Notes: generated by a model from the letters alone, not told the origin. A stretch of 64,000 nt of DNA from Paralithodes platypus (GCA_032716605.1 CM064519.1:14774399-14838398); one strand, 5' to 3'; shown: positions 41,101-52,881, numbered from the stretch's first letter. Translations and numbers: made by a program.

Positions 41101-41845
41101 ACTGCACAGATTTCCCAGTGAGTAAAAACAAAAGTCAGTATATGGACACTAGACACTATAAAGAGGTACTGGGCACTTGATATCATAATAAAAGAGATAG
41201 ACTGAGACTTAGACACCATTCACGAAAGCCAGACTGAATCACAGCACCTCTATGCCGCTTCATGGACCAGCTGAAATCTATGCTGAAAAAGACAAATCGA
41301 CATCCAAACCTGGGATAAATCTTCCAGTGACCACCAATCCTGGGCGGCTGAAGCAGAGGGGCCCAAGTCCCTCTGACGTACTTCCCAGACATGAGATAAC
41401 ACTGACGATGGGGATTACTAATTCCAATGGATACAGACAGGCAGTTATGCCCTTTTGTCCTTCTTTTACATAAAAAAAGAAGTTTAGCATGATGACATAT
41501 TACTATGCTTTATTTTGGCTAATATCACACAATGTATGTAGCTTAGCATAGGCCCATCATAGCCAGAACATTGTATTTTAATATATTTTACCTTCCTTCC
41601 AGCGGTGCCTGCCAGTGCAGAGAACCAGCAACCCCATCCCCAACAACGTACAGCGACTCCTGGCCTACCTAGAGTGTGACCGAAAGTCCCGACTGTTGGC
41701 CTGTTACAAGAACACCCTCAGGCAGACCATTTCCGTTTATGATATCTCTGGATTGCCTGATGATGGTGGCAAAACTTCGGATGTAGATAAACTGGCCACC
41801 GTCTTTGTTGGAGCCTTCTCTATTAATGATTTTGAGATATACTAG
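36703..41845 (+). CDS. Gene B: secreted protein of tandem cluster (6 coding exons)
   Basis: Coding exons are 36703-36801, 38194-38331, 39116-39241, 40118-40297, 40866-40985 and 41603-41845, giving 301 residues. Introns are all GT-AG and phase 0, at the same positions as in gene A. A signal peptide (about 1-21, strongly hydrophobic) is followed by mature QEQHFKQYAYIQ. Cys38 and Cys58 lie in the first domain, then a shorter Pro-rich linker. RKKR is at 120-123, a Gln-rich insert follows (QNFQGQTFQGQTF, about 134-146), the sequon NFT is at 171, and cysteines are at 174, 217, 223, 246 and 255. All seven mature cysteines align with those of gene A. The last exon is the most conserved, while linker and Gln-rich parts vary in length. 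The family is not recognised. It is inferred to be an extracellular protein processed by a furin-like protease. Confidence 0.9.
36878..37960 (+). other. Two long open frames in gene B intron 2 (unrecognised)
   Basis: 36878-37462 and 37489-37959 are open for about 195 and 157 codons on the gene's own strand, in different frames. The sequence from 37090 is less AT-rich than the rest of the intron. The second frame repeats a short Ser-Leu-Thr-Gln-like motif (SLTYGKE, GLSLTQGS, SSLTQRA) and ends near ACAG|GTAAAG, a possible donor. No domain is recognised and gene A has nothing equivalent in its 449-bp intron 2. This may be a degenerate transposon fragment, unannotated exons or chance. Confidence 0.35.
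38017..38100. repeat. (AT)n microsatellite
   Basis: AT run with ACTGTATAT interruption, about 100 bp before the exon at 38194. Confidence 0.95.
38194..38331 (+). CDS. Gene B coding exon 2
   Basis: 46 codons between CCTCCTTACAG and GCG|GTAAGG. It has the YLDFLAQIQRARSYC core. Confidence 0.92.
38410..38677. mobile_element. MITE family 1 (one end degraded)
   Basis: GAGACCTCCATCAAGCTTAA, CTCGGCCAAAGGCCAAT, CACTATCGATCGCAGG, AAATGGCACGAAAGGTCTTA, and the end ATACCCCTCTTAA at 38674-38677. That TTAA is also the first base block of the next element. Confidence 0.78.
38674..38894. mobile_element. Fold-back MITE family 3
   Basis: TTAACCCTCTCAGTATTCGA to CGTTTCTCAAGAAGGTTAA. Arms: GGCTAACACTAGATGATTGT and ATATCGTTTATTAATAGCC. 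Confidence 0.8.
38999..39075. mobile_element. Small ~77-bp hairpin element, mariner-like ends
   Basis: CAAGGTGGCGCAGAATTC at the left and, inverted, GAATTCTGCGTCACCCTGTG at the right, with about 40 bp between. CAGGGTG-type termini next to TA resemble Tc1/mariner termini. It ends about 40 bp before the gene B exon at 39116. Confidence 0.55.
39116..39241 (+). CDS. Gene B coding exon 3 (Pro-rich linker)
   Basis: 42 codons. The acceptor is CCTCCCCCAAG (AAG instead of the usual CAG or TAG), a weaker site than the others. It encodes QVLQGIPN and PNPPTFPNTP and ends ...SRK. Donor AAG|GTTAGT. Confidence 0.88.
39250..40000. repeat. Degenerate ~100-bp repeat in gene B intron 4
   Basis: Three or four diverged units share TAGCTCCTTACAC(C/T), AGGGCACAA or AAGGCAAAC, GTCACA(A/G)C-GTCTGCA-CA(G/A)GGT and TGGCTGTATTGTC. 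Gene A intron 4 contains the same unit (25640-25690, 25915-26010), so the repeat predates the gene duplication. Confidence 0.65.
40118..40297 (+). CDS. Gene B coding exon 4
   Basis: 60 codons. It starts KRQN and carries the Gln/Phe-rich insert absent from gene A, then the conserved VDKLYYALSNFTC. Acceptor CCACCTACAG, donor GCC|GTAAGA. Confidence 0.92.
40866..40985 (+). CDS. Gene B coding exon 5
   Basis: 40 codons between CACTTGTCAG and TCG|GTGAGT. Confidence 0.92.
41603..41845 (+). CDS. Gene B coding exon 6 and stop
   Basis: 80 codons plus TAG. 62 of 80 residues are identical to gene A. Acceptor CCTTCCTTCCAG. Confidence 0.94.
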   Translation, partial: RCLPVQRTSNPIPNNVQRLLAYLECDRKSRLLACYKNTLRQTISVYDISGLPDDGGKTSDVDKLATVFVGAFSINDFEIY

Positions 41846-41987
41846 ACTGAGATGAGGATATGAGCTGACTATCAAATGACATATACTGTATAGCTAGAGA
41901 AACGGTCCGTGTATCTGACTGTAAACGCTATTGAATGTTTTCATATGTGTTTTTGCTTTTTGTCTGCCTAAACTATTTATTGTGAGA

Positions 41988-42127
41988 AGAATGGAAGAGT
42001 GTGGAAGAATACTCAGCACGAAGAATGGAAGAGTGTGGAAGAATACTCAGCACGAAGAATGGAAGAGTGTGGAAGAATACTCAGAACGAAGAATGGAAGA
42101 GTGTGGAAGAATACTCAGAACGAAGAG
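41988..42127. repeat. 34-bp minisatellite
   Basis: Four copies of GAAGAATGGAAGAGTGTGGA plus AGAATACTCAG(C/A)AC in the inferred 3' UTR of gene B. An open frame through it is incidental. Confidence 0.95.
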
Positions 42128-42413
42128 AGAAACATAGTAATATATAATCATAAACTATATACAAAAAATATATATAATTAATAGCAGTAAATTATTACCG
42201 ATAGTATTGTGTAAGATGTACACTCTTAAACAAATATTATTACAAACAAAATCACACCCATGTATTATACAGGTATACATACAAATATATTCATACATAC
42301 TGCTTATGCATATACTGTACATACATACAGTGCATACATACATACACAAACTGCAACCCTATACATATACGCACACACTCACACGAATATATTATTTGTT
42401 TCTGTGAATACGT

Positions 42414-42419
42414 AATAAA
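42414..42419 (+). terminator. Gene B polyadenylation signal (AATAAA)
   Basis: ACGTAATAAATTA, aligned with ACGTAATAAACTG of gene A at the same place relative to the conserved CACACACTCACA block. Confidence 0.65.
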
Positions 42420-42440
42420 TTATATTTTATCCAGCATATA

Positions 42441-44545
42441 CTGATTCTCAATTACCTTTCATGGACTGTAGATAGAATGTTTGAAAGATAGATAAACAGA
42501 GATACATATATGCATTATAATACGAATATGTAGAGAGAGAGAGAGAAAGAGAGAGATGCTAATGAGGTTCTTACTATTAATACCATGGGATAGGAAAACA
42601 TAGATAAGACTAACAGAATAGCGATATTATCAAGATCATTGAGAGACTAAGATAAATACAGTCGAATTCTTCTTTTAAACATTTGTTTACCTTCAAATAA
42701 TATCTAACCAGTATCTCTCATAGAAAACGTATACTTCTTCACGGTAACTATTATTTTAGAAGGGGCTACATTTAAATCAAAATTATAACAGATTATTTCT
42801 TACCCAAAACGTCATAACTTTCCCATACCCTTAGTAACTAGACTATCGTGAGTAATAATACCCAGTTATGACATGTGATTAAGTATTGATAGTTCTTCAG
42901 TTTCGGTGTCGGCACTTAGGATATACGACGATCAGAGGGAGGTAGTAGATAAGTCGCCGTAAATAATATGAATCTCCAACTCCAGATATATTTCATTCAG
43001 TATCGTTAGTTGTGCCACAAGAATGCACTAAAAATATAACATAAATATAACATAAATATAACATAAATACATAAATGAATAAATAAATAAATAGATAAAA
43101 AGGATATACAAAGCTATATACAATCAATAGGTATGTAACGTTGATGGTGATTTACCTTTTTGAATGGTATAAGAATGGTTTAATACCACTAATTTACCTT
43201 CAAATTGGTAGATTATTATGGACACATTAATTTGCCCTATTTATACCCATGTTATTTTATATTATAACAAAGCTGTATATTCTGTTTTAGCATATTATGG
43301 ACACTTGAATTACCCTTTCTATACCCACAATTGTTTGGACTATATTAAGCTGTATATCTGGAGGGTGACAAACGAAAGCAGAGTCCATTAATTTGAGTCT
43401 CTCTTATTGCATATGTAAACTACTATTAAAGGCCCCAAACCAAATAGTCCATCTGTAAACCCCACTCCATTGACCACACGGCAGGACCACCTAAACGGCC
43501 TCACGAAGACAGAAGAAAGGACTTAGCAACAAACAACTAGATCAACAGTATTAGTGTGACTTTAAGGCTATCCAGTGTTAGAATAGATGTGCTAGTGGAT
43601 TATCTAAGTTCGTCGTGGATACTCGTCAGTGCTTGGCTTTATATTATTGTTATTTTTCCATGTAAACAGCGTATTATATGTCTTAAGTGAATTTTTATCT
43701 TTGTATCAAGTGATCATTAATAAGAAAACTCATGTGTGTACTCTGTAGTATATTTATCCTTTACGACTTGTGTGCATGTGTAGTCTGACTTTAGTTTCTC
43801 CAGTCGAATAAGAACCTACCTTTATCCAATCAACCCCAGTAAAAAAACCTGGTGTTACAATAACCCACAAGACATTGGACCAGAAAGTGTTAAGAGACAT
43901 TTTCCGTTTAGGAGTAAGGAGATAGTGCTTACGTTCTGCGAAGCTCTATTTCGCTACATATAAAATATGCTATTCAATTCTAGTTTGCTTAGCCATATTA
44001 GGAATGCCATACACAACAACGATTGTAAGTTAGATCAGAATAAGAGTAGAAGCTCAATAGCAGTATATTATGGAAATGTGTTTACCTTTAACATCTGTTC
44101 TACCCAAAACAAACTTCCCATGACGGTTGGATATAGATTATTTTTCTTTTGGTAGAGCATCTTTAAAGAGTGTGGATAGTATTTTCAACACTTTACAATA
44201 TTTGTACTGTACTAAACAATATCATTAAAATGATCGTTGTCCCTCTAGAAAATAACGTAAAGTCTGTGTGATGCTACCCAATCCATGTAACACCTTGTAA
44301 CTCCAGCAACTCACGCCCTGAACATATCCACTTCCTGTCCATATCTTGTTTCCACTTTCCTTCACTCTGCATGTCACTCATCCTCTCTCTCTCTCACTCT
44401 CTCTCTCTTTCCATCACTGTCACTGATACTTTACGAAGCATCACAAGTCATTCCTCCTCCTTTATTATTCATGAGGTAAAACATGTCGATATTAACCGAG
44501 TGTTAACCTTGATGGCGAAACATAGTTTCCTTTTGTCGTATTTCT
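42441..44545. other. Intergenic, no gene seen
   Basis: AT-rich. 43210-43290 and 43294-43360 are two diverged tandem copies (ATTATGGACAC...TACCC, AGCTGTATAT). (AAAT)n lies near 43040-43095. The frames here are short and not conserved with anything in the window. Confidence 0.6.
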
Positions 44546-44548
44546 TAT

Positions 44549-44593
44549 ATATATATATATATATATATATACTGTATATATATATATATATAA

Positions 44594-44647
<54 letters not shown>

Positions 44648-44652
44648 TGTAT
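44549..44652. repeat. (AT)n with ACTGTATAT interruptions
   Basis: Two AT runs separated by ACTGTATAT and an ATAATATATATTAT palindrome. Confidence 0.95.
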
Positions 44653-45180
44653 ATGGAAAAAGCCCCCAAGCGGACCTGTCGCCTGTGAGAAGGACAACCT
44701 GTTCCAGTTTATTCAAAGGGCTTACAGGATTGACCACTCAACTTAGGGTCCGTCCGACTATAAGCCCCTCTATGTATTAAATTGTTAGCCCAATTATTCA
44801 ACAATGGTAAGTGGCTAGTCCATCCACCAACCTACTACACCCATAGGTGTGCATTAAGGATTTGTATACGGTTTACTTGAGCAGCTTGGTTGAACCCGAG
44901 AACTTTCAGTCTTCTACTGTTCTTCTCACTTCTCAGCTTGTTCTTCCTCTGTCCAATTACTCTTCTTTCCTATTTTACTCCAGTCATCTGGTCTGGTCAG
45001 AGATAACAATGTCAATGGACTGGAGTTCTCGAAAAAGGCTCGCAATCCTGACACTATTTTTGACTTACAGTGTGCTGGCTTAACAATCCAGTAGAGTTGA
45101 TAGCCTCTGAAGTCCTATTTAAACTTTAAATATATAATGGCAATTCATGTTATTCACTATTCACCCCTCATTCATTTCCT
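44653..45180. other. Intergenic, no gene seen
   Basis: Less AT-rich than its flanks. An open frame at 44847-45083 has no domain and no repeat match in the window. Confidence 0.5.
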
Positions 45181-45184
45181 CTCG

Positions 45185-47487
45185 TTATTTCCACCACCTA
45201 CTATGATATATACCTTCATGGGTAAAACAGTATTTCCACCACCTACTATGATATATACATATATCATGATAAAACAGTATTTCCACCACCTACTATGATA
45301 TATACCTTCATGGGTAAAACAGTATTTCCACCACCTACTATGATATATACCTTCATGGGTAAAACAGTATTTCCACCACCTACTATGATATATACCTTCA
45401 TGGGTTAAAACAGTATTTCCACACCTACTATGATATATACTTCATGGTAAAAACAGTATTTCCACACCTACTATGATATACCTTCATTGGGTAAAACAGT
45501 ATTTCCAACCACCTACTATGATATATACCTTCATGGGTTTTTTTTAATTATAAAACAGTATTTCCACCACCTACTATGATATATACCTTCATGGGTTTTA
45601 TATTAAAACAGTATTTCCACCACCTACTATGATATATACCTTCATGGGATTTTGTAAAACAGTATTTCCACCACCTACTATGATATATACCTTCATGGGT
45701 AAAAACAGTATTTCCACCACCTACTATGATATATACCTTCATGGGTAAAAACAGTATTTCCACCACCCTACTATGGATACCTTCATGGGTAAACAGTATT
45801 TCCACCACCTACTATGATATATACCTTCGTTTTAAACAGTATTTCCACCACCTACTATGATATATACCTTCATGGGTAAAACAGTATTTCCACCACCTAC
45901 TATGATATATACCTTCATGGGTAAAACAGTATTTCCACCACCTACTATGATATATACCTTCATGGGTAAAACAGTATTTCCACCACCTACTATGATATAT
46001 ACCTTCATGGGTAAAACAGTATTTCCACCACCTACTATGATATATACCTTTCATGGGTAAAACAGTATTTCCACCACCTACTATGTTTATAATGGGTAAA
46101 ACAGTATTTCCACCACCTACTATGATATATACCTTCATGGGTAAAACAGTATTTCCACCACCTACTATGATATATACCTTCATGGGTAAAACAGTATTTC
46201 CACCACCTACTATGATATCTACCTTCATGGGTAAAACAGTTATTTCCACCACCTACTATGATTATACCTTCATGGTAAAACATTATTTCCACCACCTACT
46301 ATGATATATACCTTCATTTTAAACAGTATTTCCACCACCTACTATGATATATACCTTCATGGGTAAAACAGTATTTCCACCACCTACTATGATATATACC
46401 TTCATGGGTAAAAACATATTTCCACCACCTACTATGATATATACCTTCATGGGTAAAACAGTATTTCCACCACCTACTATGATATATACCTTCATGGGTA
46501 AAACAGTATTTCCACCACCTACTATGATATATACCTTCATGGGTACACCACTATTTCCACCACCTACTATGATATATACCTTCATGGGTAAAACAGTATT
46601 TCCACCACCTACTATGATATATACCTTCATGGGTAAAACAGTATTTCCACCACCTACTATGATATATACCTTCATGGGTAAAACAGTTATTTCCACCACC
46701 TACTATGATATTAACCTTCATGGGTAAACAGTATTTCACCACCTACTATGATATATTCTTCAGGTAAAACAGTATTTCCACCACCTACTATGATATATAC
46801 CTTGCGTGGGTTAAAAAACCAGTATTTCCACCACCCTCTATGATATATACCTTCATGGGTACAACACTATTTCCACCACCTACTATGATATATACCTTCA
46901 TGGGTAATACAGTATTTCCACCACCTACTATGATATAACCTTCATGGTAAAACAGTATTTCCACCACCTACTCTAGATATTACTACCTTCATGTGGTAAA
47001 AACAGTATTTCCACCACCTACTATGATAATACCTTCATGGGTAAACAGTATTGCCACCACCTACTATGATATATACTTCATTGGAACTTACTTTCCAGTA
47101 TTTCCAACACCTACTATGATATATACCTTCATTGGTTTTTACAGTCATTTCCACCACCTACTATGATATGATACTTCTGGGTGTAAACAGTATTTCCACC
47201 ACCTACTATAGATATATACCTTCATGGGTTAAAACAGTATTTCCACCACCTACTATGATTATACCTTCATGGTTAAAACAGTATTTCCCCACACTACTAT
47301 GATATATACCTTCATGGGTAAAACAGTATTTCCACCACCTACTATGATATATACCTTCATGGGTAAAACAGTATTTCCACCACCTACTATGATATATACC
47401 TTCATGGGGTTTATTTGTGTTTGTTTTAAAACAGTATTTCCACCACCTACTATGATATATACCTTCATGGGTAAAACAGTTTGCTAG
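45185..47487. repeat. 45-bp minisatellite (largest array)
   Basis: About 50 copies of a 45-bp unit with GTAAAACAGTATTTCCACCA and CCTACTATGATATATACC. The 2.3-kb array is homogeneous in the middle (45860-46700) and ragged at the edges, with many one-base indels and inserts. Because 45 is divisible by 3, long open frames appear on both strands; they are artefacts. Confidence 0.97.
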
Positions 47488-47514
47488 CGTAATCAGCATT
47501 TGGCATTCTTGGAT

Positions 47515-48482
47515 AAATAAACATATATGTCAGTCATATAAGTCAATAAACATATATGTCAGTCATATAAGTCAATAAACATATATGTCAGTCATATAAG
47601 TCAATAAACATATATGTCAGTCATATAAGTCAATAAACATACTGTATATGTCAGTCATATAAGTCAATAAACATATATGTCAGTCATATAAGTCAATAAA
47701 CATATATGTCAGTCATATAAGTCAATAAACATATATGTCAGTCATATAAGTCAATAAACATATATGTCAGTCATATAAGTCAATAAACATATATGTCAGT
47801 CATATAAGTCAATAAACATATATGTCAGTCATATAAGTCAATAAACACATATGTCAGTCATATAAGTCAATAAACATATATGTCAGTCATATAAGTCAAT
47901 ACACATATATGTCAGTCATATAAGTCAATAAACATATATGTCAGTCATATAAGTCAATAAACATATATGTCAGTCATATAAGTCAATACACATATATGTC
48001 AGTCATATAAGTCAATAAACATATATGTCAGTCATATAAGTCAATAAACATATATGTCAGTCATATAAGTCAATAAACATATATGTCAGTCATATAAGTC
48101 AATAAACATATATGTCAGTCATATAATCAATACACATATATGTCAGTCATATAAGTCAATAAACATATATGTCAGTCATATAAGTCAATAAACATATATG
48201 TCAGTCATATAAGTCAATACACATATATGTCAGTCATATAAGTCAATAAACATATATGTCAGTCATATAAGTCAATACACATATATGTCAGTCATATAAG
48301 TCAATAAACATATATGTCAGTCCCATATAAGTCAATAAACATATATGTCAGTCATATAAGTCAATAAACATATATGTCAGTCATATAAGTCAATAAACAT
48401 ATATGTCAGTCATATAAGTCAATAAACATATATGTCAGTCATATAAGTCAATACACATATATGTCAGTCATATAAGTCAATA
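47515..48482. repeat. 29-bp minisatellite
   Basis: About 33 copies of ATAAACATATATGTCAGTCA plus TATAAGTCA. A variant unit (ATACACATATATG) recurs every few copies, indicating higher-order expansion. Confidence 0.97.
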
Positions 48483-48811
48483 GATTATTAGGTTACTATC
48501 TTGTTAATTCACGTGTTAATTCACATTAGATCAATATTTTTGTTTTCATTTTTTTCAAAACAAAATGGGTTACAATAATTATTAGTATTAGTTGTTTTCA
48601 TGTTTATGTGCAAATCAAACATAATTCTTCCATATTTACTTTAATATGGAAGGAGTATGGTACAATTAATTATTAATCAATTTGCTTTTTAATCTAACAT
48701 ATCTAATTCCGCATTTAGTTATTATCTCTCAATATTTATAGATTTATTTTTACACTTTATTCTGGTTATCATATCTAGTGTCACGACTGTATATTGTTTA
48801 TGATAAATCAA
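48483..48811. other. AT-rich spacer between arrays
   Basis: Contains a weak inverted pair (TTAATTATTAATCAATTTG region). Otherwise nothing seen. Confidence 0.6.
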
Positions 48812-49034
48812 ATGCAGACACCCCATAATGCAGACACCCCATAATGCAGACACCCCATAATGCAGACACCCCATAATGCAGACACCCATAATGCAGACAC
48901 CCATAATGCAGACACCCCATAATGCAGACACCCCATAATGCAGACACCCCATAATGCAGACACCCCATAATGCAGACACCCCATAATGCAGACACCCCAT
49001 AATGCAGACACCCCATAATGCAGACACCCCATAA
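48812..49034. repeat. 16-bp minisatellite
   Basis: 14 copies of ATAATGCAGACACCCC. Two have one C fewer. Confidence 0.96.
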
Positions 49035-49431
49035 TCTTCACGTTCATAGATTTCATGGCAAAAAAACAAAAAATGATAACTGCGGAAGATATGCTACTAA
49101 TGACAGCACCGGTACAAATGCCACCCCCACGGTCAGTGATGCTCAGGCAGGCAGAACCACACGATACACAGGAAGCAGAGGAGAAGAGGAGGGGCCGGAG
49201 AGCAGGCAGGACACATAAAAGCACGTGGAGAGGGAGTAATGAGGGGTGGCAGACAAGTAGTGTGTTGGAGGCGAAACTATTTTTATCTGAAATTATTTAC
49301 TGACGAAACTACTTGTGTCAGAACATTCATGAAATGACTTTAGAATGAAATGTTATGGGCATGAAGCATATTGGTCTCAAACTATATTGGGTACAAAACG
49401 TATCGGGTAAAACGAATATATGAATACATAA

Positions 49432-49436
<5 letters not shown>
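49035..49436. other. Unique sequence, no supported gene
   Basis: Open on the + strand from 49055 to 49303 with a charged, Arg/Glu-rich translation. There is no domain, no paralogue in the window and no splice context. Annotated as unique sequence only. Confidence 0.5.

Positions 49437-49522
<86 letters not shown>
49437..49522. repeat. (CA)n(AAC)n compound microsatellite
   Basis: About 22 CA units followed directly by about 13 AAC units. Confidence 0.97.
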
Positions 49523-49639
49523 CTTTGGGTATGGATCCTGTTGGGTGATTATCATATCGGGAAATAGAAATATGGAGAAATGAATAAGGAAGGGAGAAAG
49601 AAGTGTAAGCCTGGTGTGATGGTGGACAGGGAGAGAACA

Positions 49640-49953
49640 TAATAGCAGAAGAAGAAGGAAATGATAACGATGAGGAGGAGGAAGAAGAAGAAGAAGAAGA
49701 AGGTGATGATGATGACAATAAAGTTAATGATGAAGAAGAAGAAGGTGATGATGATAACAATAAAGATAATGATGAATAAGAAGGTGATGATGAAGAAGAA
49801 GATGATGATGATGCTGAGTATGAAGATGACAGTGGACCAAAGGATGATCAACAACAGACGTTCAGAGGAGGGGCCGACAGTTCAATATTCCTAAAGATGC
49901 TGCACCATCATGACACAGGACAATGAATAGGAGGTAGATAGAGAAATGGAGAG

Positions 49954-49994
<41 letters not shown>

Positions 49995-49997
49995 TGT

Positions 49998-50055
<58 letters not shown>
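49640..50055. repeat. (GAA/GAT)n, (GA)n and (AAT)n tracts
   Basis: Purine-rich triplet sequence at 49650-49830 with a partial 60-bp repeat (GAAGAAGGTGATGATGAT). (GA)n at 49962-49990. (AAT)n at 50000-50052. Confidence 0.9.
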
Positions 50056-50060
<5 letters not shown>

Positions 50061-50227
50061 GTAAATTTTTCACTATGCCTGTATTATTTATCATAAAACT
50101 CCTGATTGTGTACAGTCCAATTTAGTATACGAATAAACAGCTAAATCAATCAAAATAACATGATACCTTGTAGCGGAATCAAGGCTCCGATACAGGTAGC
50201 CGATAAACTTGATCGTGTGACGCCGGC

Positions 50228-50525
50228 TTAAGGGGAGGTTTGTATTTATTTGTATATATATTTATTTTTATTTGTTTAGCTTCCTCTCTATACCTTCATC
50301 AAGCTTAAAAAATATCCCCAAGACTCCCCTTCGAGACAAATTTGTAAATTTTTCGGTAGAAAAATGCACTGGCCGAAGGTCAGTCCCTCTTAAATTGCAG
50401 GCTCGCGAACCCTCGCCAAATTTTTTAAAAAACCTAAATGGCACGAAAGGTCTTGAAATCGCCAAACCAATGGAACTAATGGGGCTAAACATAAGGGAAG
50501 AAGGGGTTCAGAAAACCCTCCTTAA
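50228..50525. mobile_element. TTAA-ended MITE family 1 (complete, 298 bp)
   Basis: TTAAGGGGAGGTTTG to ACCCTCCTTAA. Core: CTTCATCAAGCTT, GGCCGAAGGTCAGT, GGCTCGCGAACCCTCGCC, AAATGGCACGAAAGGTC. Confidence 0.88.
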
Positions 50526-50777
50526 GAGAGAGAGAGAGAGTGAGAGTGAGTGTGTGTGTGGTGAGAAGGACATTGAACATCAGAGCGACAAACATAGAGT
50601 GACAAAGAGAGAGAGTACGATGCTCCCCAAGTCTCCCAAAGCCTACCCCAGCATGACGTACGGACAGGGAGCGTGGATGTGTCGGGGTCATTAGCAGCAA
50701 CCTTGGACTGCCTGTGGACCACTCACCTGGTTATAATAACACCTTACACACCAACACAGGTAAAGGCAGGATCACTA

Positions 50778-50815
<38 letters not shown>
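50526..50815 (+). mobile_element. Possible retroposed sequence with poly(A)
   Basis: A GC-richer segment ends in an A run of about 28 (50783-50810) followed by (CA)n. The A-tail and compositional step suggest a retroposed copy (SINE or processed transcript). No head structure or coding domain was recognised. Confidence 0.35.
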
Positions 50816-50824
<9 letters not shown>

Positions 50825-51179
50825 CACATATTGGTTGTGTGCATGCGTAGGTGCTGTTTTTTTTTAGTATATAGCACATACCGGTATTTATTAGCTCACT
50901 TAATTTTACTGTACACGATCATAATCTCCATAATATGAATTATTACAGTCATAATTCATATTTTTTCACCAACCAACTTTACTTCTAAGCTAAATTATTG
51001 AAATCAACAAATACATGTGGCACTCCAAGGACTCGAACCTAGGATACTCACGCCGAAATGACAGAGTATATTGTCAGATAGTAAACTCAATTTTTGCTAT
51101 ATTTTGACTCTGGGCCAGTGACTCCGATTCGTTCCCCGCTACAGTGTTCGTGTGTCACTGGGTAGGGAGGGTAGGGGTT

Positions 51180-51497
51180 ACATTTTGCTTTATTTATTAA
51201 TCTTTCATATATTTTTTAGTTTCCTGGCTAGACCTCCATCAAGCTTTTAAAAAAACGCTCCCTAGACCACTCTTCAAGATAAATGTGTACATTTTTTGGT
51301 AGAAAAATGTCCCTGCCAAAGGCCGGTTCTTCTTAATCGACACATAAATGGCATGAAAGAATGTAAAATTGACAAGAAAATCTGACGAAAGGTGGTAAAA
51401 TCGCGAAACTAATGGGCCGGACGTCTTAAAATCTCAAAACTAAAGGGCTAAACATGAGGGAGATGGGGGTCAGGAAACCCCCTATAGCTCCCCTTAA
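51180..51497. mobile_element. MITE family 1 (one end degraded)
   Basis: CTAGACCTCCATCAAGCTTT, CCCTGCCAAAGGCCGG, ATCGACACATAAATGGCA, and end TAGCTCCCCTTAA at 51494-51497. The TCGCTCGCC core is deleted. Confidence 0.8.
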
Positions 51498-51620
51498 GGT
51501 TACACGGGGATGACATGGTACAGTGACACACCAAACTTGTTACATAAAATGGTGTAACGCTCTGTACCTAATATCCATCCTTTTTACAGTTACCCCCAAC
51601 ATTTAGAATAGAAAATGGCT

Positions 51621-51825
51621 AACTTTTCAGGCATTATGTTAATTACTCAGCTACTTAGAAGAGTTTGAACGAAGTAGTGAAGGTTAGGTTAGATCAGGTT
51701 AGGTTATAAGCTAACATAACCTAACCTAATCTGCATCATAGTAATGCTAAGTAGGCATATATAACAACTTATTTCGCTCCAAACCCTGCATAATAGCTGA
51801 GTAATTAACATAATGCCTTGAAAGT
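51621..51825. repeat. Inverted repeat with (TTAGG)-rich centre
   Basis: The 33-bp outer arms (AACTTTTCAGGCATTATGTT... / reverse complement of 51794-51825) are nearly perfect. The inner arms are AGGTTAGGTTAGATCAGGTT and its inverse, AACCTAACCTAATC. The element is about 205 bp and folds back over nearly its full length. Confidence 0.85.
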
Positions 51826-52020
51826 TCAATCAAATGACAAACTATGTCTAGACTTTCGATAGTGACTGCAATATATATATATATGCCGTATATATATACA
51901 GTATATACTGTATATAACACTTCCCCACTCCCTGCCAGCTCATCTCCTTGTACATATCCAGAGGTGTGTGATCATTTTAGGGTGTGCAGCGCGTCATCTT
52001 TACCTACACTGCTGTATCAT

Positions 52021-52023
<3 letters not shown>

Positions 52024-52101
<78 letters not shown>
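52024..52101. repeat. (CT)n microsatellite
   Basis: About 39 perfect CT units. Confidence 0.98.
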
Positions 52102-52105
<4 letters not shown>

Positions 52106-52154
52106 CTAGCTTTACTTTACTAGTAGTTTGCTGTTAGTTCTGCTTATGGAGTAG

Positions 52155-52454
52155 TTAAGGGGAGATTTATATATATATTTGTTCTTATATTTATTTATTA
52201 TTTTCTTTAGTTCCTCCCAAGACCTCGATCAAGCTTTAAAAACTACCCCCAAGTCTCCCCTTCGAGATCCATTTGTACATTTTTCGGTTGAAAAATGTCC
52301 CAGCTGAAGATCGGTTCCTCCTAAATTACAGGCTAGCCATCGCTCGCCATGACAAAAATCGACACTTATATGGCACAAAAGTTCTTAAAATCGCCAAACG
52401 AATGGGGCTAAGCATGAGGGAGAAGGGGTCCAGAACAACCAAACCTCCCCTTAA
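52155..52454. mobile_element. TTAA-ended MITE family 1 (complete, 300 bp)
   Basis: TTAAGGGGAGATTT to AACCTCCCCTTAA. Core: GACCTCGATCAAGCTTT, CAGCTGAAGATCGG, GGCTAGCCATCGCTCGCC, GAATGGGGCTAAGCATGAGG. Confidence 0.9.
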
Positions 52455-52881
52455 CCTGTTGTGGGGATTTACAGCCACTTTTCCACGGCACATGTCCCAG
52501 GTTCATGTGGAGGCAACCGTACAGCATTACCATGTTTAAAATCCATCCAAAATTACGAACAAGATGGTGTGATCGTATGAGCGTGAATGTGTATGTGTGT
52601 GTGTATGGATGAGTCTACTGTAGGTGTGCGGATCAGGGGTTATGTGTGTATGTGTGTGATCGTGTGGAATATATATGAGTATATGCAGTATGTGATCGTT
52701 TGTGCATAAAGTGATGTGATTGGTTGCAAGACAGACAGAGAGAGAGGGGAGGGGGTGGGAGCTACAAGGCGTTACAAGGAATAGTTAGTATCTCAGAGAC
52801 CTGAATGATGATGATGATGATGATGATGTACTGTATATACAATATATTAAGAATAATTATTTTTCACCCGAGTTTCTTTCC

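Larger units (their letters stand above)
41846..42440 (+). other. Gene B 3' UTR (inferred extent)
   Basis: Contains four copies of a 34-bp unit at 41988-42127 (GAAGAATGGAAGAGTGTGGA...). A stretch conserved with gene A follows (ACAGGTATACATAC, CATATACGCACACACTCACA), leading to the polyadenylation signal at 42414. Confidence 0.65.

Noticed and set aside
45548..47499. Long open frames on both strands with 15-residue repeats
   Set aside because: Artefact of a 45-bp tandem unit lacking stop codons. Frames shift at every one-base indel.
49055..49303. 82-residue charged protein
   Set aside because: No domain, no paralogue and no splice or promoter context. A chance open frame next to an array is as likely.
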